Origin: Roseiarcus sp963774195 | GTDB lineage: Bacteria > Pseudomonadota > Alphaproteobacteria > Rhizobiales > Beijerinckiaceae | DNA length: 64,000 nt | Assembly (NCBI GenBank): GCA_963774195.1 | Contig: CAVZDY010000004.1 | Location: 558,001-622,000 of the forward strand | Direction of reading: 5' to 3' | In this document: piece by piece, positions 55,101 through 62,853 of the stretch | Layout of the letters: every line of letters starts with the position of its first letter | Position numbering within the stretch: position 1 is the stretch's first letter | The notes under the pieces: generated by a model | The model's input: only the letters and a program-made list of their open reading frames with translations | The model's database searches: none | What the model was told of the DNA's origin: nothing | Made by a program: the position numbers and the translations under genes

Positions 55101-55134
55101 ACATGCCAGCGTCCGACGTCACCCCTGCTGTCAT
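49177..55134 (-). CDS. DUF4011 SF1 helicase with MTES_1575-type nuclease and DUF3320 (probable defence protein)
   Basis: A 1985-residue single-gene machine. In order: N-terminal region with a transglutaminase-like core (GTCLDLT, Cys near 236; SGHAFAGLW, His near 262); DUF4011 (from about 389, DLSLRNRLLNFKES); SF1 helicase with Walker A FGPPGTGKSQTI (about 700), Walker B VVFDEASQVPVWDA (about 1340), HYRSRHESLI, and VAVTRARRE (about 1575); a Vsr-like REase_MTES_1575 nuclease (about 1650-1740) with FRVDLGVVHP and GVECDGATYH; and a C-terminal DUF3320 region. Proteins of this architecture are found in defence islands. It stands alone and is intact. ATG 55104 is an alternative start. Confidence 0.88.
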   Translation of the reverse strand: MTAGVTSDAGMSEPTATTEAGVQIECLVAANVNLAFYQNAVPIIRDLAIKNGKAEELRDVEAHLASEPPFVSPGVWRIVSVAPKSDHHLRLVDIKLDHGFLAGLTASRRAELKVRVTSEGREVASRNVEINLLPPNHWGGVGSAPELLAAFVRPTDPNVDVILREAADKLAKAGRDAAIDGYKTKKKARAWEIAEAIWAALAAHGIGYALPPKSFERQGQPVRGPGDLLVRRIGTCLDLTLFYASCLEQAGLNPLVVLTSGHAFAGLWLVDEDFTTAVVEDAQAIRKRVDLDEIVLVETTAMTGQNPARFRQAVDLARKHIAEDAEKAFELAVDVKRARTVAVRPLNLDGSSPAAQPQTDSAQAAEIEEPPAFEEDLDHSAPDIERPKDRLEQWKASLLDLSLRNRLLNFKESKATIALECPDAPKLVAGLSGRKGFKIFGRSKILDGSDGRDPELLRLRENADLRRDALLDALGRDELHSVVSDEEIETRLTELYRASRLAFEEGGANILYLCLGFLNWTQVTGGSPCLAPLMMLPVRLERKSVRSGFKLHLHEDDARFNPTLLQMLKRDFALDMPDVERDFASSLDVSAAWRAVRQHIRHVQGFEVSERIVLSTLSFTKYLMWKDLVDRTEDLKRNPVVRHLIDTPTHAYRGGGGDFIDPRDIDSEVDPGELFAPLSADSSQLAAVVAAQRGKDFVLFGPPGTGKSQTITNMIVNCLAHGKTVLFVSQKTAALEVVQRRLKEIDLDFYCLACHSTKAQKTEVIEQLAQSWRRRAAATEDDWTAATTDLRAKRDELNSLVSALHRRRENGLSAYEAFGRVIADRDFLPNVELTWEGGLSHPPEVLSQMRATCGDLRTALLAVGDPSIHRLRGIEQTRWTPQWSHDFTRLAAKMKGDLAALQRSAAAFEAAIGFTEEIAGAAELDLLLAYGERLLQPEAFDGAALVSDDADRRIRALRAAAATLREIEVKTRELSAGYDLAVVRLDLADLQRKWANAVASKILFRGGAKNKVRQVLAPYCPSGVPADIGRDIVVLQALGPLLSTLERMEPAFAGMEGLWMGQRTDPARFEPLIAWAGRMGEALQALGARNGNADDLRQHCMGLLTTYAHLFAAGGAARVAYEAFASAWTAVQATGSELGRCLALSEPEKLLELRVGWIEALAEDLSRWTANLNRAQPWTRWRAAASTAREQGLGSLVDAIEAGVVSADRISPVFEYAYAKWCAEEIVNGDPILSGFLAEQHDALIEAFKTADERVGRLSQQILRARIGGQLPSMTNFGADPEWGALAHEAHKKARHLPLRQLFGKIPNVLTRLAPCVMMSPLSIAQYLPPDAKPFDVVVFDEASQVPVWDAIGAIARGSQVVVVGDPEQLPPTSIGQRNADGVDDDPENIQTQQSILDECLSSNLPALRLTWHYRSRHESLIAFSNAKYYGGELVTFPSPFTRDAAVRFVEVAGGVYERGKAKVNRKEADAVVEDVVRRLRTSSQSVGVVTFNAEQQKLIENKLDAARRSDPALDVHFDREKTREPVLVKNIENVQGDERDVIVFSVAVGPDETGRVTAQISSLNGEGGHRRLNVAVTRARRELVVFSTLRPQQIDLGRTGARGVADFKHFLEFAQRGTRAIAEAFAPTGGGTESPFEDAVRHALEAKGWEVHPQIGVSYFRVDLGVVHPREPGRYLAGVECDGATYHRSATARDRDRLREMHLTSLGWRIRRIWSTEWWIDAAAALEKIHQKLLEDLADDEAKQAQARMAEPAHEAEETELIEAPKYLAQEREPEPVSEEPAAETLGGTAQPTEDAPQLAYADRIGAAHDFGEPASGLTGAVTEAYEVAEFGAITTADRNRFYDPEYIEILKQMVDRVVLSEAPIFFDVLVDRIADAHGFQRTRSGIRARVREAVGRRFKTTREEDREIIWLRDAGPDGGPAWRGAGRRDPKDIPLVELASLASELRTTILDEEEVVRAMQDRLGVRRLSATTRERLEAAVRLS

Positions 55135-55303
55135 CTAGACGCATCCCCAAGCCGGCCATCGGCCGGCCGCAGAATGTCCGATGCGATCGCTAAATGGAAG
55201 GGCGGCCTTACGCCTTAGGGGGTCGATGCTCTGCCTGATGCAGCGAGGCGTCGGGGCGAGATTCGGAGAGGCGGCAGATTCGCGCCGCCGGTCGTGACCG
55301 CCA

Positions 55304-56179
55304 TCAACCCGCGAACCGCGGCTCGGGCACGCCGCGAACGCCGAGGTCGTAGATGGCGAAGAGGCTGCCGCGCAGCGGGCCGTCGCCCGGGAACCGCGGC
55401 AACGGCGGCTTGGCCATCGAGGTGACGTAGAGGATATCGAGGTTGGGGCCGCCGAACATCACGCTCGTCACCTTCTTGACCGGCATCTCGATGATGCGGT
55501 CGACTTTTCCCTCGGGCGTGTAGCGCACCAGCCGGCCGTCGTAGACCAGCGCGTTCCACAGGCACCCCTCGGCGTCGACGGTCGAGCCGTCGGCGGCGCC
55601 GCCGCGCGAGCGATCGACCTTGCAGAAGGTCCGACGGTTAGACACGGCTCCGGTGTCGAGATCGTAGTCGTAAGCCCATATCTCGCCGGTCCAGGTATCG
55701 GCGAAATAGAATGTTCGCCCATCCGGGCTCCAGCACGGGCCGTTGGAGACGATGATCTGGTCGTCGAGCTTGTGCAGCGACAGGTCAGGATCGAGCCGGT
55801 AAAGCGCGCCGTTGGGGCCCTCCTCCATCGTGTCCATCGAGCCGGCGAGGAACCGCCCGCGCTTGTCGACCTTGCCGTCGTTGATGCGGTTGGCCGGCTT
55901 GTCGGGCTCGGGGTCGATGATGAGCTCTGTCTCGCCGGTCTTGAAGTCGAGGAAGTGGAAGCCGTTGGCGAGCGACAGCACCGCGCCGCCCCGCTCGCGC
56001 AGCGCCATCGAGCCGATCTTGGCCGGCACGTCCCAGGCGCGCACTTCGCGGCCGTCCGCGGTGCAACGGAAGACGTTGCAGCCGAAGCTGTCGATGAAAT
56101 AGAGCCGCTGTTCGTCGACGTCCCACAGCGGCCCTTCGCCGAGGATCGTTTTGACGTCGATCAGCACTTCGATCCGCAT
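55304..56179 (-). CDS. SMP-30/gluconolactonase-family lactonase
   Basis: A 291-residue six-bladed beta-propeller hydrolase that opens sugar lactones. Metal-binding signature residues appear in LGEGPLWD (Glu), NRINDGKVDKRGRFLAGSMD (Asn, Asp), VSNGPCWSPDG (Asn) and GGAADGSTVDAEGCLWNA (Asp), cited in parts. It is the last gene of the transporter 3 cluster and would hydrolyse the lactone formed by the SDR encoded upstream. Confidence 0.9.
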   Translation of the reverse strand: MRIEVLIDVKTILGEGPLWDVDEQRLYFIDSFGCNVFRCTADGREVRAWDVPAKIGSMALRERGGAVLSLANGFHFLDFKTGETELIIDPEPDKPANRINDGKVDKRGRFLAGSMDTMEEGPNGALYRLDPDLSLHKLDDQIIVSNGPCWSPDGRTFYFADTWTGEIWAYDYDLDTGAVSNRRTFCKVDRSRGGAADGSTVDAEGCLWNALVYDGRLVRYTPEGKVDRIIEMPVKKVTSVMFGGPNLDILYVTSMAKPPLPRFPGDGPLRGSLFAIYDLGVRGVPEPRFAG

Positions 56180-56217
56180 GTTGTCCTCCCGCTGTTGGCC
56201 TCAACGTCGACGAAGCG

Positions 56218-57151
56218 TCAGAAGGCGACCTTGTCGGCGCCCTTGAGTTCGAGGATCTCGCGCGCTTCGTCGGCGGTCGCGACCGTGAGGCCGAGCCCTT
56301 CGATGATCTGGCGCGCCGCGCGCACCTGCTCTGCGTTGCTGGAGGCGAGCCGGCCCGGCCCCGACCAGAGCGAATCTTCGAGCCCGACGCGCACGTTGCC
56401 GCCCATGGCGGCGGCTTGCGCGGCGATGGCGAGCTGATTGCGCCCGGCGCCGAGCACCGACCATTTGTAGTGCTGGCCGAACAGCCGGTCGGCGGTGCGC
56501 TTCATGTGCATGCACGTCCTCGGGATGCGGGCCGATGCCGCCGAGAATGCCGAACACGGTCTGCACGAACAGCGGCGGCTTGACGAGCCCGCGTTCGAGG
56601 AAATGCGCGAGGTTGTAGAGATGCGACGTGTCGTAGCACTCGAATTCGAAGCGGGTTCCGGCGTCGCCGAGCGTGCGCAGCACGAACTCGATGTCCTTGT
56701 AGGTGTTGCGGAACACGAGGTCGCGCGAATTCTCGAGCGCCTGCTGCTCCCAGTCGTGCTCGAAGTTCTTGAAGCGGTTCAGCATCGGGAACAGACCGAA
56801 GTTCATCGAGCCCATGTTGAGCGAGGCGACCTCCGGCTTGAATACTTCCGCCGGCTTCACGCGCTCCTGCACCGTCATGTAGGGCGCGCCGCCCGTCGTG
56901 AGGTTCACGACCGCCTTGGTCGCCTGCTTGATGCGCGGCAGGAAGCGCGCAAAGGCCTCGGGGCTCTGGTCCGGCTTGCCGGTCTTCTCGTCGCGCGCAT
57001 GGAGATGCACGATCGCGGCGCCCGCCTCGGCGGCGTCGATCGCCGCGTCGGCGATCTCGTCGGCCGTCACCGGCAGATGCGGCGACATCGAGGGTGTGTG
57101 GATCGCTCCCGTCACCGCGCAGGTGATAATGACTTTGTTGCTCGACGCCAT
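56218..57151 (-). CDS. BKACE-family beta-keto acid cleavage enzyme (frameshifted)
   Basis: A Zn-dependent TIM-barrel enzyme (DUF849) that cleaves a beta-keto acid with acetyl-CoA to give acetoacetate and a new acyl-CoA. Features: ITCAVTGAIHTPSMSPHLPVT at the N-terminus (cited in part), IVHLHARDE (Zn His pair), VNLTTGG, NMGSMNFG, and near the end GNVRVGLEDSLW (Zn Glu region). One extra base at 56512 breaks the frame: GPHPEDV-HAHEAHR is read where GPHPEDV-MHMKRT is expected; the rest continues to 56218. About 310 residues when corrected. Confidence 0.87.
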
Positions 57152-57171
57152 TGCGTTCTCCTTCTCGAAAT

Positions 57172-57214
57172 TCTCAACGTCCCAAAATCTCAACGTCCCA
57201 AAGTCTCAACGTCC
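57172..57214. repeat. 16-bp tandem repeat (about 2.7 copies)
   Basis: TCTCAACGTCCCAAAA (57172-57187), TCTCAACGTCCCAAAG (57188-57203), then TCTCAACGTCC. It spans the gap between the dehydrogenase and BKACE genes and includes the dehydrogenase stop codon; probably a slippage-prone minisatellite. Confidence 0.8.
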
Positions 57215-58153
57215 AATCTCTTTGTCGGCGCGCCGCTTGTGCGCGGCGAGCGCCATCAGGCGGCGGTCGCGCCACGACTGGCGCTCGACGAGCTTGTCGG
57301 CCGGCAGGCGGTTGCGACGCTCGGCCTCGATTTCGTCCATGATCGGCCCGCTCCAGTCGGCGCGCCACTGCGTCGACGGAAAGATACGCGAATAGATCTG
57401 CTGATAGCGCTCGGCGTAGTCGCGCACGCCGGCGGGCGCATTGAGGTCGATCGTCTCGTAGGGGCCCATGAACGACCAGCGCAGCGCCAAGCCGTCGCGT
57501 AGGCCGATGTCGATATCCTCGATGCTGGCGTAGCCTTGCTCGACGAGGCGGAACGCCTCCTCCAACAGCGCGCCTTGCAGGCGGTTCATCACGAAGCCGT
57601 CGATCTCGCGCCTCATGACGATCGGCGCGTGACCGGCCGCGCGCAAAAATTCGGCGGTGCGCTCGACCGTCACCGTGTCCGTCCACGGCGCCGGCACGAC
57701 TTCCGCCGCCGGGATCAGATAGGGCGGATTGATGGGATGGACGACGAGGCAGCGCGCCCTGCCCTTCAGCGTCTCGGTGAATGCCGACGGCAGGATCGCC
57801 GAGGTCGAGCTCGCAAGGATGGCGTCAGGCGCGGCCACGGCGTCGAGCCGCGCGAAGACCGCGCGTTTGACATCGACGTCCTCGGGCGTGTTCTCCTGCA
57901 CATAGGCCGCGCCGTCGAGCGCTGCTTCCAACGTCGTGGCGGGTCGCATCCGCGCGGCGACAAGCGTCGCCGAGGCGCCGTTCAGCAGATCGTGCGCTTC
58001 GAGATCGGGGAGCAGACCGACGATATAGGACATCGCCTTCGCGGGCGCCGCCGCGTCCTCGTCCCACAGCGCCACCTCGTGGCCGGCGCGCGCGTAACTG
58101 ATCGCCCAGGCGCGGCCCACAAAGCCCGAACCGACGATCGCCACCTTACTCAT
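57206..58153 (-). CDS. 3-hydroxyacyl-CoA-dehydrogenase-like hydroxyacid dehydrogenase (CryL/L-gulonate 3-dehydrogenase type)
   Basis: A 315-residue NAD-dependent dehydrogenase. Rossmann motif KVAIVGSGFVGRAWA; catalytic region LASSTSAILPS and CLVVHPINPPYLIPAAEVVP; C-terminal helical domain with DGFVMNRLQGALLEEAFRLVE. The VHPxNPPyxxPxvEvvp motif is typical of lambda-crystallin/L-gulonate 3-dehydrogenase and carnitine dehydrogenase relatives, which oxidise a 3-hydroxy acid to the 3-keto acid. Its product would suit the BKACE enzyme encoded next. Confidence 0.88.
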   Translation of the reverse strand: MSKVAIVGSGFVGRAWAISYARAGHEVALWDEDAAAPAKAMSYIVGLLPDLEAHDLLNGASATLVAARMRPATTLEAALDGAAYVQENTPEDVDVKRAVFARLDAVAAPDAILASSTSAILPSAFTETLKGRARCLVVHPINPPYLIPAAEVVPAPWTDTVTVERTAEFLRAAGHAPIVMRREIDGFVMNRLQGALLEEAFRLVEQGYASIEDIDIGLRDGLALRWSFMGPYETIDLNAPAGVRDYAERYQQIYSRIFPSTQWRADWSGPIMDEIEAERRNRLPADKLVERQSWRDRRLMALAAHKRRADKEIGR

Positions 58154-58180
58154 TGCGTTCTCCCTGTTGTCCCGCCGCGG

Positions 58181-58972
58181 TCACAGCGACTCGACGTTGC
58201 CGTCGACGCCGAGCGACTGGCCGGAGATGTTGCGCCCGGCCGGCGACAGAAGATAGGCGACGGTCGCCGCGACGTCGGCCGCTGTCACCATCCGCCGAAG
58301 CGAGATGCGGTCGAGATAGGTTTTCTCCATCTCCGCGTAGTCGACGCCCGTTTGCTTGGCGCGCGCAGCGATGACGCCGGACATGCGCGGTCCCTCGACG
58401 ATTCCCGGCAGGATGGCGTTGACGCGAATGTTGGCGGGGCCGAGCTCCTTGGCTAGGCTTTGGGTGAAGCCGATGACGCCCCATTTGGCGGCGGAATACG
58501 GCGTTCGGAACGCGTAGCCGAAGCGCCCCGCCGCGGAGGACAGATTGACGATCGCCCCGCCGCCCGCCGCCTTGAGCATCGGCACGCCGTAGTGACAGCA
58601 GAGGAACTGGCCGGTGAGGCAGACATCCAGCGTACGCCGCCAATCCGCCGGCGCGATCTCTTCGACGCCGCCGGTCGGGCCGGCAATCCCGGCGTTGTTG
58701 ATGAGCGCGTCAAGCCCGCCGAGCGACGCATTCACCTCGGCGAACAGCCGCGCGACGTCCGCCTCCGAGGAGACGTCCGCCTTGAGGGCGCCGGCAGTGG
58801 GATGCGCGGCGCGGAAGTCGGTGAGGAGATCGTCGGCGACGTCGCAGACATGGACGCGTGCGCCGCGAGCGATCAGCAGATCGGCGATCGCGCGGCCGAT
58901 GCCCGAGGCGCCGGCGGTGATGAGGACGCGAAGGCCCTTCTCGAGGGCGAAGACGTCGGCGACATCGTTCAT
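58181..58972 (-). CDS. SDR-family oxidoreductase
   Basis: A 263-residue short-chain dehydrogenase. Cofactor motif LITAGASGIGRAI, DVAD after strand 2 (NAD preference), INNAG, catalytic Ser in LSSAAG, YSAAKWG (Tyr, Lys), and PGIVEGPR. Start at 58972 (MNDVADVF), since the longer frame to 59062 overlaps the permease end. In this context it may oxidise an imported sugar to its lactone. Confidence 0.9.
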   Translation of the reverse strand: MNDVADVFALEKGLRVLITAGASGIGRAIADLLIARGARVHVCDVADDLLTDFRAAHPTAGALKADVSSEADVARLFAEVNASLGGLDALINNAGIAGPTGGVEEIAPADWRRTLDVCLTGQFLCCHYGVPMLKAAGGGAIVNLSSAAGRFGYAFRTPYSAAKWGVIGFTQSLAKELGPANIRVNAILPGIVEGPRMSGVIAARAKQTGVDYAEMEKTYLDRISLRRMVTAADVAATVAYLLSPAGRNISGQSLGVDGNVESL

Positions 58973-58988
58973 GGGAGGCTCCAGACAT

Positions 58989-61070
58989 TCATGTGCGCTT
59001 CTCGCGCAGGGCCATGACCGCGGCGAGGACGACGAGTCCGAAGACAATCGTTCGCGTCGCATAGGGAAGTGTCGTGCCGGCGAGCAGCGTCTGCAGCGCC
59101 GTCAGCAGCAGCGCGCCGCCGAGCATGCCGAGATAATGGCCGCGCCCGCCGGTGATGAGCGCGCCGCCAATCACCACGACGGCGATCGACGGCAGCAGAT
59201 ATTCGTCGCCCATGCCGAGGCTCGCCTGGCCGGAGAAGCCGGTGAGCAGAGCGCCGACGATCGCCGAGCAGAGGCCGGAGAGCATATAGACGCGGATCAG
59301 CGTCTGGCCGACCGGGACGCCGGACAGCGCCGCTACCCGCTCGCCGTTGCCGACCGCGTAAACGCGGCGGCCAAACGGCGTGCGGCCGAGCAGCAGCACG
59401 GCGACGATAGCGAAGACGGCGACGAACAACACGACAGGAGTCACGAAGAGCTCGCGATCGGTCATGAAGCGGCGCAGCAAGGGCGAAGAGAAGCCGTCGG
59501 GCGTGCCGTTGGAATAGACGAGCGCCGCGCCTTGCAGGATGCCGTTCATAGCCAGCGTCATCACGATCGGCGAGACGCCGAGCAGCACCACGCCAGCGCC
59601 GTTGACGAAGCCGACGGCGAGGCCGACCAGGAGCGCGATCGGCAGCGCGTAGATCAGCGCAGCGTCCGAACCTTTGACCAGACCAGCGAGCAGTATGCCG
59701 GTGAAGCCGATCGTCCATGGCACGGACAAGTCGAGGCCGCCGGTCAGGATCACGGTTCCCTGGCCGAGCGCCAGCACCGCCAGGAACGAGGTCAGTACGA
59801 TGAGCGAATTGAAGTAGGACCAGTTCGTCAGCGCGTGTCCAAGCGTGAGTTGCGTCGCGACGACGACGAGCGCGCAACAGACATACGCCGGCAGCGCGAA
59901 GCGCAGCGTTTCGGCATTGCGCGCGAAGACGCCGGGCATGGCGGCGGCGCTGCGTTGCGCCCCTTTCTCGAGCCCGGGTAAGGCGAGGAAGCGCGGCTCG
60001 GATGGCCTTTGAGAGGCGAGGCGCCCCTCGGCGCGCGCTCTGATGCGCAGGATCAGGCTCCGCACATTGCGCGCCAGCGGTGAGTCTGATCGCAACCCGC
60101 CCGCGAGCACCGCGAGAATCAGGATCGAGCCTTCGGCAACGGTCGAATAATAGGCGGAGACGTTGAGCACGAGCAGGATGTTGACGACCATCATCAGAAT
60201 GTAGGCGCCGAACACCGTGCCGACCGGGCCGCCCCGCCCACCGCCGAGCGCCGTGCCGCCGACCACTACCGCGGCGAACATTTGCAGCAGCAGCGGATTG
60301 CCGATCAGCGGATCGCCTGAGCCGGTCTCGGCGCTCAGAAATACGCCGGCGAGGCCGTAGCAGCCGCCGCCGATCACGTAGACCATGAACTCGACGAAGC
60401 GGGTCCGTACGCCAACTGCGCGCGCCGAGTCGACGTCGCCGCCGACCGCATAGACCGCGACGCCGAAATTAGTTCGCTTGATCCACGCCCATATCGCAAG
60501 AACGACGACGATCAGCAGCACCGGCTTCGGCAACAGATTGGGGATGGCGTCGCCGATCAGGAAATCGCCGAGCGCCGGCGAGACCTGGCCGCCGGGCTTG
60601 TCCATGATCAGCAGCGTCACGCCTTGCAGGATGAACATCGTCGCCAGCGTGACCACGATCGGCTGCATGCGCAGCACGGCGACGAAAAAGCCGTTGAATG
60701 CGCCTGAGGCCATACCGATGGCGGCGCCGGCTGCAACGATGAGCAGCGGCGATTGCGAGGGCTCCTGCAACGACGAGGCAAGCGCGACGTTGACCAGCGA
60801 TATCGCCGCGCCGGCGGAAAGATCGAAGCCGCCGGAGAGGATGACGATCGTCTGGCCGACCGCCGCCAGCGCCAGCGTCGCACCACTCGCCGCCATCTGC
60901 GACAGATCATAATAGCTGAGCCGCACGGAGCCGATGGTGGCGACGGTCGCCAGTAGCGCGAGGAAGACCGCGATGGCGATGAGCAGCCCGCGCTGACGCG
61001 CGAGGCGCTTGACCACCGGAAAGGCAGCGGCGGGCTCATGCCGCCGCATCGCAGCGCTCGTGATCGTCAC
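58989..61070 (-). CDS. CUT2 sugar ABC transporter 3, fused double permease
   Basis: A 693-residue chain containing two complete RbsC-like permeases. Unit 1 (residues about 25-325) has VILSGGFDLSAGAAISL, YAVGGDVDSARAVGV and VVVGGTALGGGRGG; unit 2 (about 370-690) has VILTGGLDLSVPWTIGF, YAVGNGERVAALSGVPV and IAVVVIGGALITGGRGHYLG. A charged linker of about 45 residues joins them. Start GTG 61070 overlaps the ATPase stop as GTGA. There is no stop or frame break between the halves, so this is a genuine fusion forming a fixed heterodimer. Confidence 0.93.
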   Translation of the reverse strand: MTITSAAMRRHEPAAAFPVVKRLARQRGLLIAIAVFLALLATVATIGSVRLSYYDLSQMAASGATLALAAVGQTIVILSGGFDLSAGAAISLVNVALASSLQEPSQSPLLIVAAGAAIGMASGAFNGFFVAVLRMQPIVVTLATMFILQGVTLLIMDKPGGQVSPALGDFLIGDAIPNLLPKPVLLIVVVLAIWAWIKRTNFGVAVYAVGGDVDSARAVGVRTRFVEFMVYVIGGGCYGLAGVFLSAETGSGDPLIGNPLLLQMFAAVVVGGTALGGGRGGPVGTVFGAYILMMVVNILLVLNVSAYYSTVAEGSILILAVLAGGLRSDSPLARNVRSLILRIRARAEGRLASQRPSEPRFLALPGLEKGAQRSAAAMPGVFARNAETLRFALPAYVCCALVVVATQLTLGHALTNWSYFNSLIVLTSFLAVLALGQGTVILTGGLDLSVPWTIGFTGILLAGLVKGSDAALIYALPIALLVGLAVGFVNGAGVVLLGVSPIVMTLAMNGILQGAALVYSNGTPDGFSSPLLRRFMTDRELFVTPVVLFVAVFAIVAVLLLGRTPFGRRVYAVGNGERVAALSGVPVGQTLIRVYMLSGLCSAIVGALLTGFSGQASLGMGDEYLLPSIAVVVIGGALITGGRGHYLGMLGGALLLTALQTLLAGTTLPYATRTIVFGLVVLAAVMALREKRT

Positions 61071-62626
61071 GCCGCCCTCCCCGCTTCGGCATCCGCCCCG
61101 AGCGCGGCGCGAAGGATCTCCTCTTCCGACGCGCGCTCGGCGGAGATCTCCGCCGCGACGCGGCCACCATAAAAGACCAGCGTCCGATCCGAGAGGTAGA
61201 CGAGCTCCGGGATCTCGGTCGAATGGAACAGCACCGCGCCGCCTGCGTCGGCGTAGGCGCGAATGAGGCGATAGAGCTCGTTCTTCGTGCCGACGTCGAT
61301 GCCGCGGGTCGGATCGAAGAGGAGCAGAACACGACTCTCCGCGAGCAGCCATTTGGCGATCGCGATCTTCTGCTGATTGCCGCCGGAGAACGCCCCGACC
61401 CGGGTCCACAGCGCGCGCCGGTCGACCTCGACACGGTCGAACACCGCCGCTACGGCCTCGTTCTCCGCCGCCCCGTCGATGAGGAAGCGCGGCGCAAAGC
61501 GGTCGATCACCGGCAGAGAGGCGTTGTACTTGCCGCTGAGCTTGAGCGACAACGCCTCCGTCTTGCGATCCTCGGGCACCAGGGAAATGCCGATGTTGGC
61601 GCGCACGGCGTCGGTCGGCGAGGTGAAGACGATCGGCTCGCCGTCGACGCGCAAATGCCCGCTGGTCAGGTCCGCCATCCCAAAGCAGGCGAGGAAGAGA
61701 TCGAGCTGGCCCATGCCCTGCAGGCCGGCGACGCCGAGCACTTCGCCGGCCCTGAGGCCGAAGGAGACGTCGCGCAGCTTGCCTGCGGTCGAGATGCGCT
61801 CGGCGCCCAGCACCTCAGCGCCCAAGGCGCCCGTGCTCTGCCGGCGCGGGGGAAAGGCGTGGGCGAGCGCGCGGCCGGCGATCATGCCGATGACCTCGTC
61901 GTCCGCGTAAGATGCGACAGGTCCGGTTGCGATGTGCTTGCCGTTGCGCAGCACGGTCATCGCATCGCAGAACGTCCTGACTTCCCTCAGGCGATGAGAG
62001 ATGAAGACCGTCGTGACGCCCTTGGCGCGTTGATCGGCGATGATCTGGCCGAGCCAATCGACGTCGCGCCCGGAAAGCGTCGAGGTCGGCTCATCGAGCA
62101 GGAGAATACTGGGCTGGCGATAGAGCGCGCGGGCGATCTCGATCTTCTGCTGGATGGCGAGGTCCAGTTCGCCGATTTCGTCGTCGAGATGAACGTCGCC
62201 CATGCCGAGCGCGTCGAAATGGGCCGCCACTTGCGCGCGCGCCTGACGGCGGCGGATCATGCCGAGCGGCCCCGCCGGCCCGCGCGGCAGCAACATGTTG
62301 TCGAGAACGGTGAGGTCCTTGACCAGGGTCATTTCCTGGAAGGCGGTCTCGACGTGGCGGGCTTGGGCGTCGCGCGGCGAGGAGAAGCGCACGCTCTCGC
62401 CGAACAGACGAAAGCCGCCCGAATCCGGCTGCGTCAGCCCCGAAAGCAATTTGACGATGGTCGATTTGCCGGCGCCGTTCTCGCCGAGCAGCGCATGCAC
62501 GGCGCCGCGCGCGATCGAGAACGAGGCCTCGTCGACCGCCACGGTCGCGCCATAGACCTTGCGCACCCGCTCGACCGCGATCGCCGGCGTATCGGCGTCG
62601 CTTCGCTCAGGCGTCGGATTGGGCAT
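61067..62626 (-). CDS. CUT2 sugar ABC transporter 3, ATPase
   Basis: A 519-residue RbsA-type tandem ATPase, intact. Half 1: LLGENGAGKSTIVKLLSG, ELDLAIQQKIEIARAL, LLLDEPTSTLS. Half 2: GVAGLQGMGQLDL in place of Walker A, FSGGNQQKIAIAKWL, LFDPTRGIDVGTK. The Glu after Walker B in half 2 is replaced by Pro-Thr spacing (FDPTRG), as often happens in the family. Translationally coupled to the fused permease. Confidence 0.94.
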   Translation of the reverse strand: MPNPTPERSDADTPAIAVERVRKVYGATVAVDEASFSIARGAVHALLGENGAGKSTIVKLLSGLTQPDSGGFRLFGESVRFSSPRDAQARHVETAFQEMTLVKDLTVLDNMLLPRGPAGPLGMIRRRQARAQVAAHFDALGMGDVHLDDEIGELDLAIQQKIEIARALYRQPSILLLDEPTSTLSGRDVDWLGQIIADQRAKGVTTVFISHRLREVRTFCDAMTVLRNGKHIATGPVASYADDEVIGMIAGRALAHAFPPRRQSTGALGAEVLGAERISTAGKLRDVSFGLRAGEVLGVAGLQGMGQLDLFLACFGMADLTSGHLRVDGEPIVFTSPTDAVRANIGISLVPEDRKTEALSLKLSGKYNASLPVIDRFAPRFLIDGAAENEAVAAVFDRVEVDRRALWTRVGAFSGGNQQKIAIAKWLLAESRVLLLFDPTRGIDVGTKNELYRLIRAYADAGGAVLFHSTEIPELVYLSDRTLVFYGGRVAAEISAERASEEEILRAALGADAEAGRAA

Positions 62627-62680
62627 TCGTCGTTACCTTGAGAACTAACACGCTGTCTTTTGTTTGAACCGGTCCCCAGT

Positions 62681-62809
62681 CGTCATCGCGAGCGAAGCGC
62701 GGCGATCCAGAGATCGAAGCTTCAGCCGACTGAGCCACCCACGGAACGGACTCGCGACTTGCTGGCGAGACCTCGATCGCTGGATTGCTTCGCTCCGCTC
62801 GCAATGACG
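62681..62809. repeat. Dispersed inverted repeat B, diverged long copy
   Basis: Ends CGTCATCGCGAGCGAAGCGC and CTTCGCTCCGCTCGCAATGACG match repeat B, but the interior (about 85 bases) differs from the 20001 and 43018 copies. A TTTTGTTTGAACCGG-like flank precedes it, as before copy 1 (TTTTGTTCGAACCAG). It lies between binding protein and ATPase genes, where it could modulate read-through. Confidence 0.75.
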
Positions 62810-62853
62810 GTTCTCCTGAGGGGATGCGCGGCGGCGGCCCGCCGCGCTTTGCG

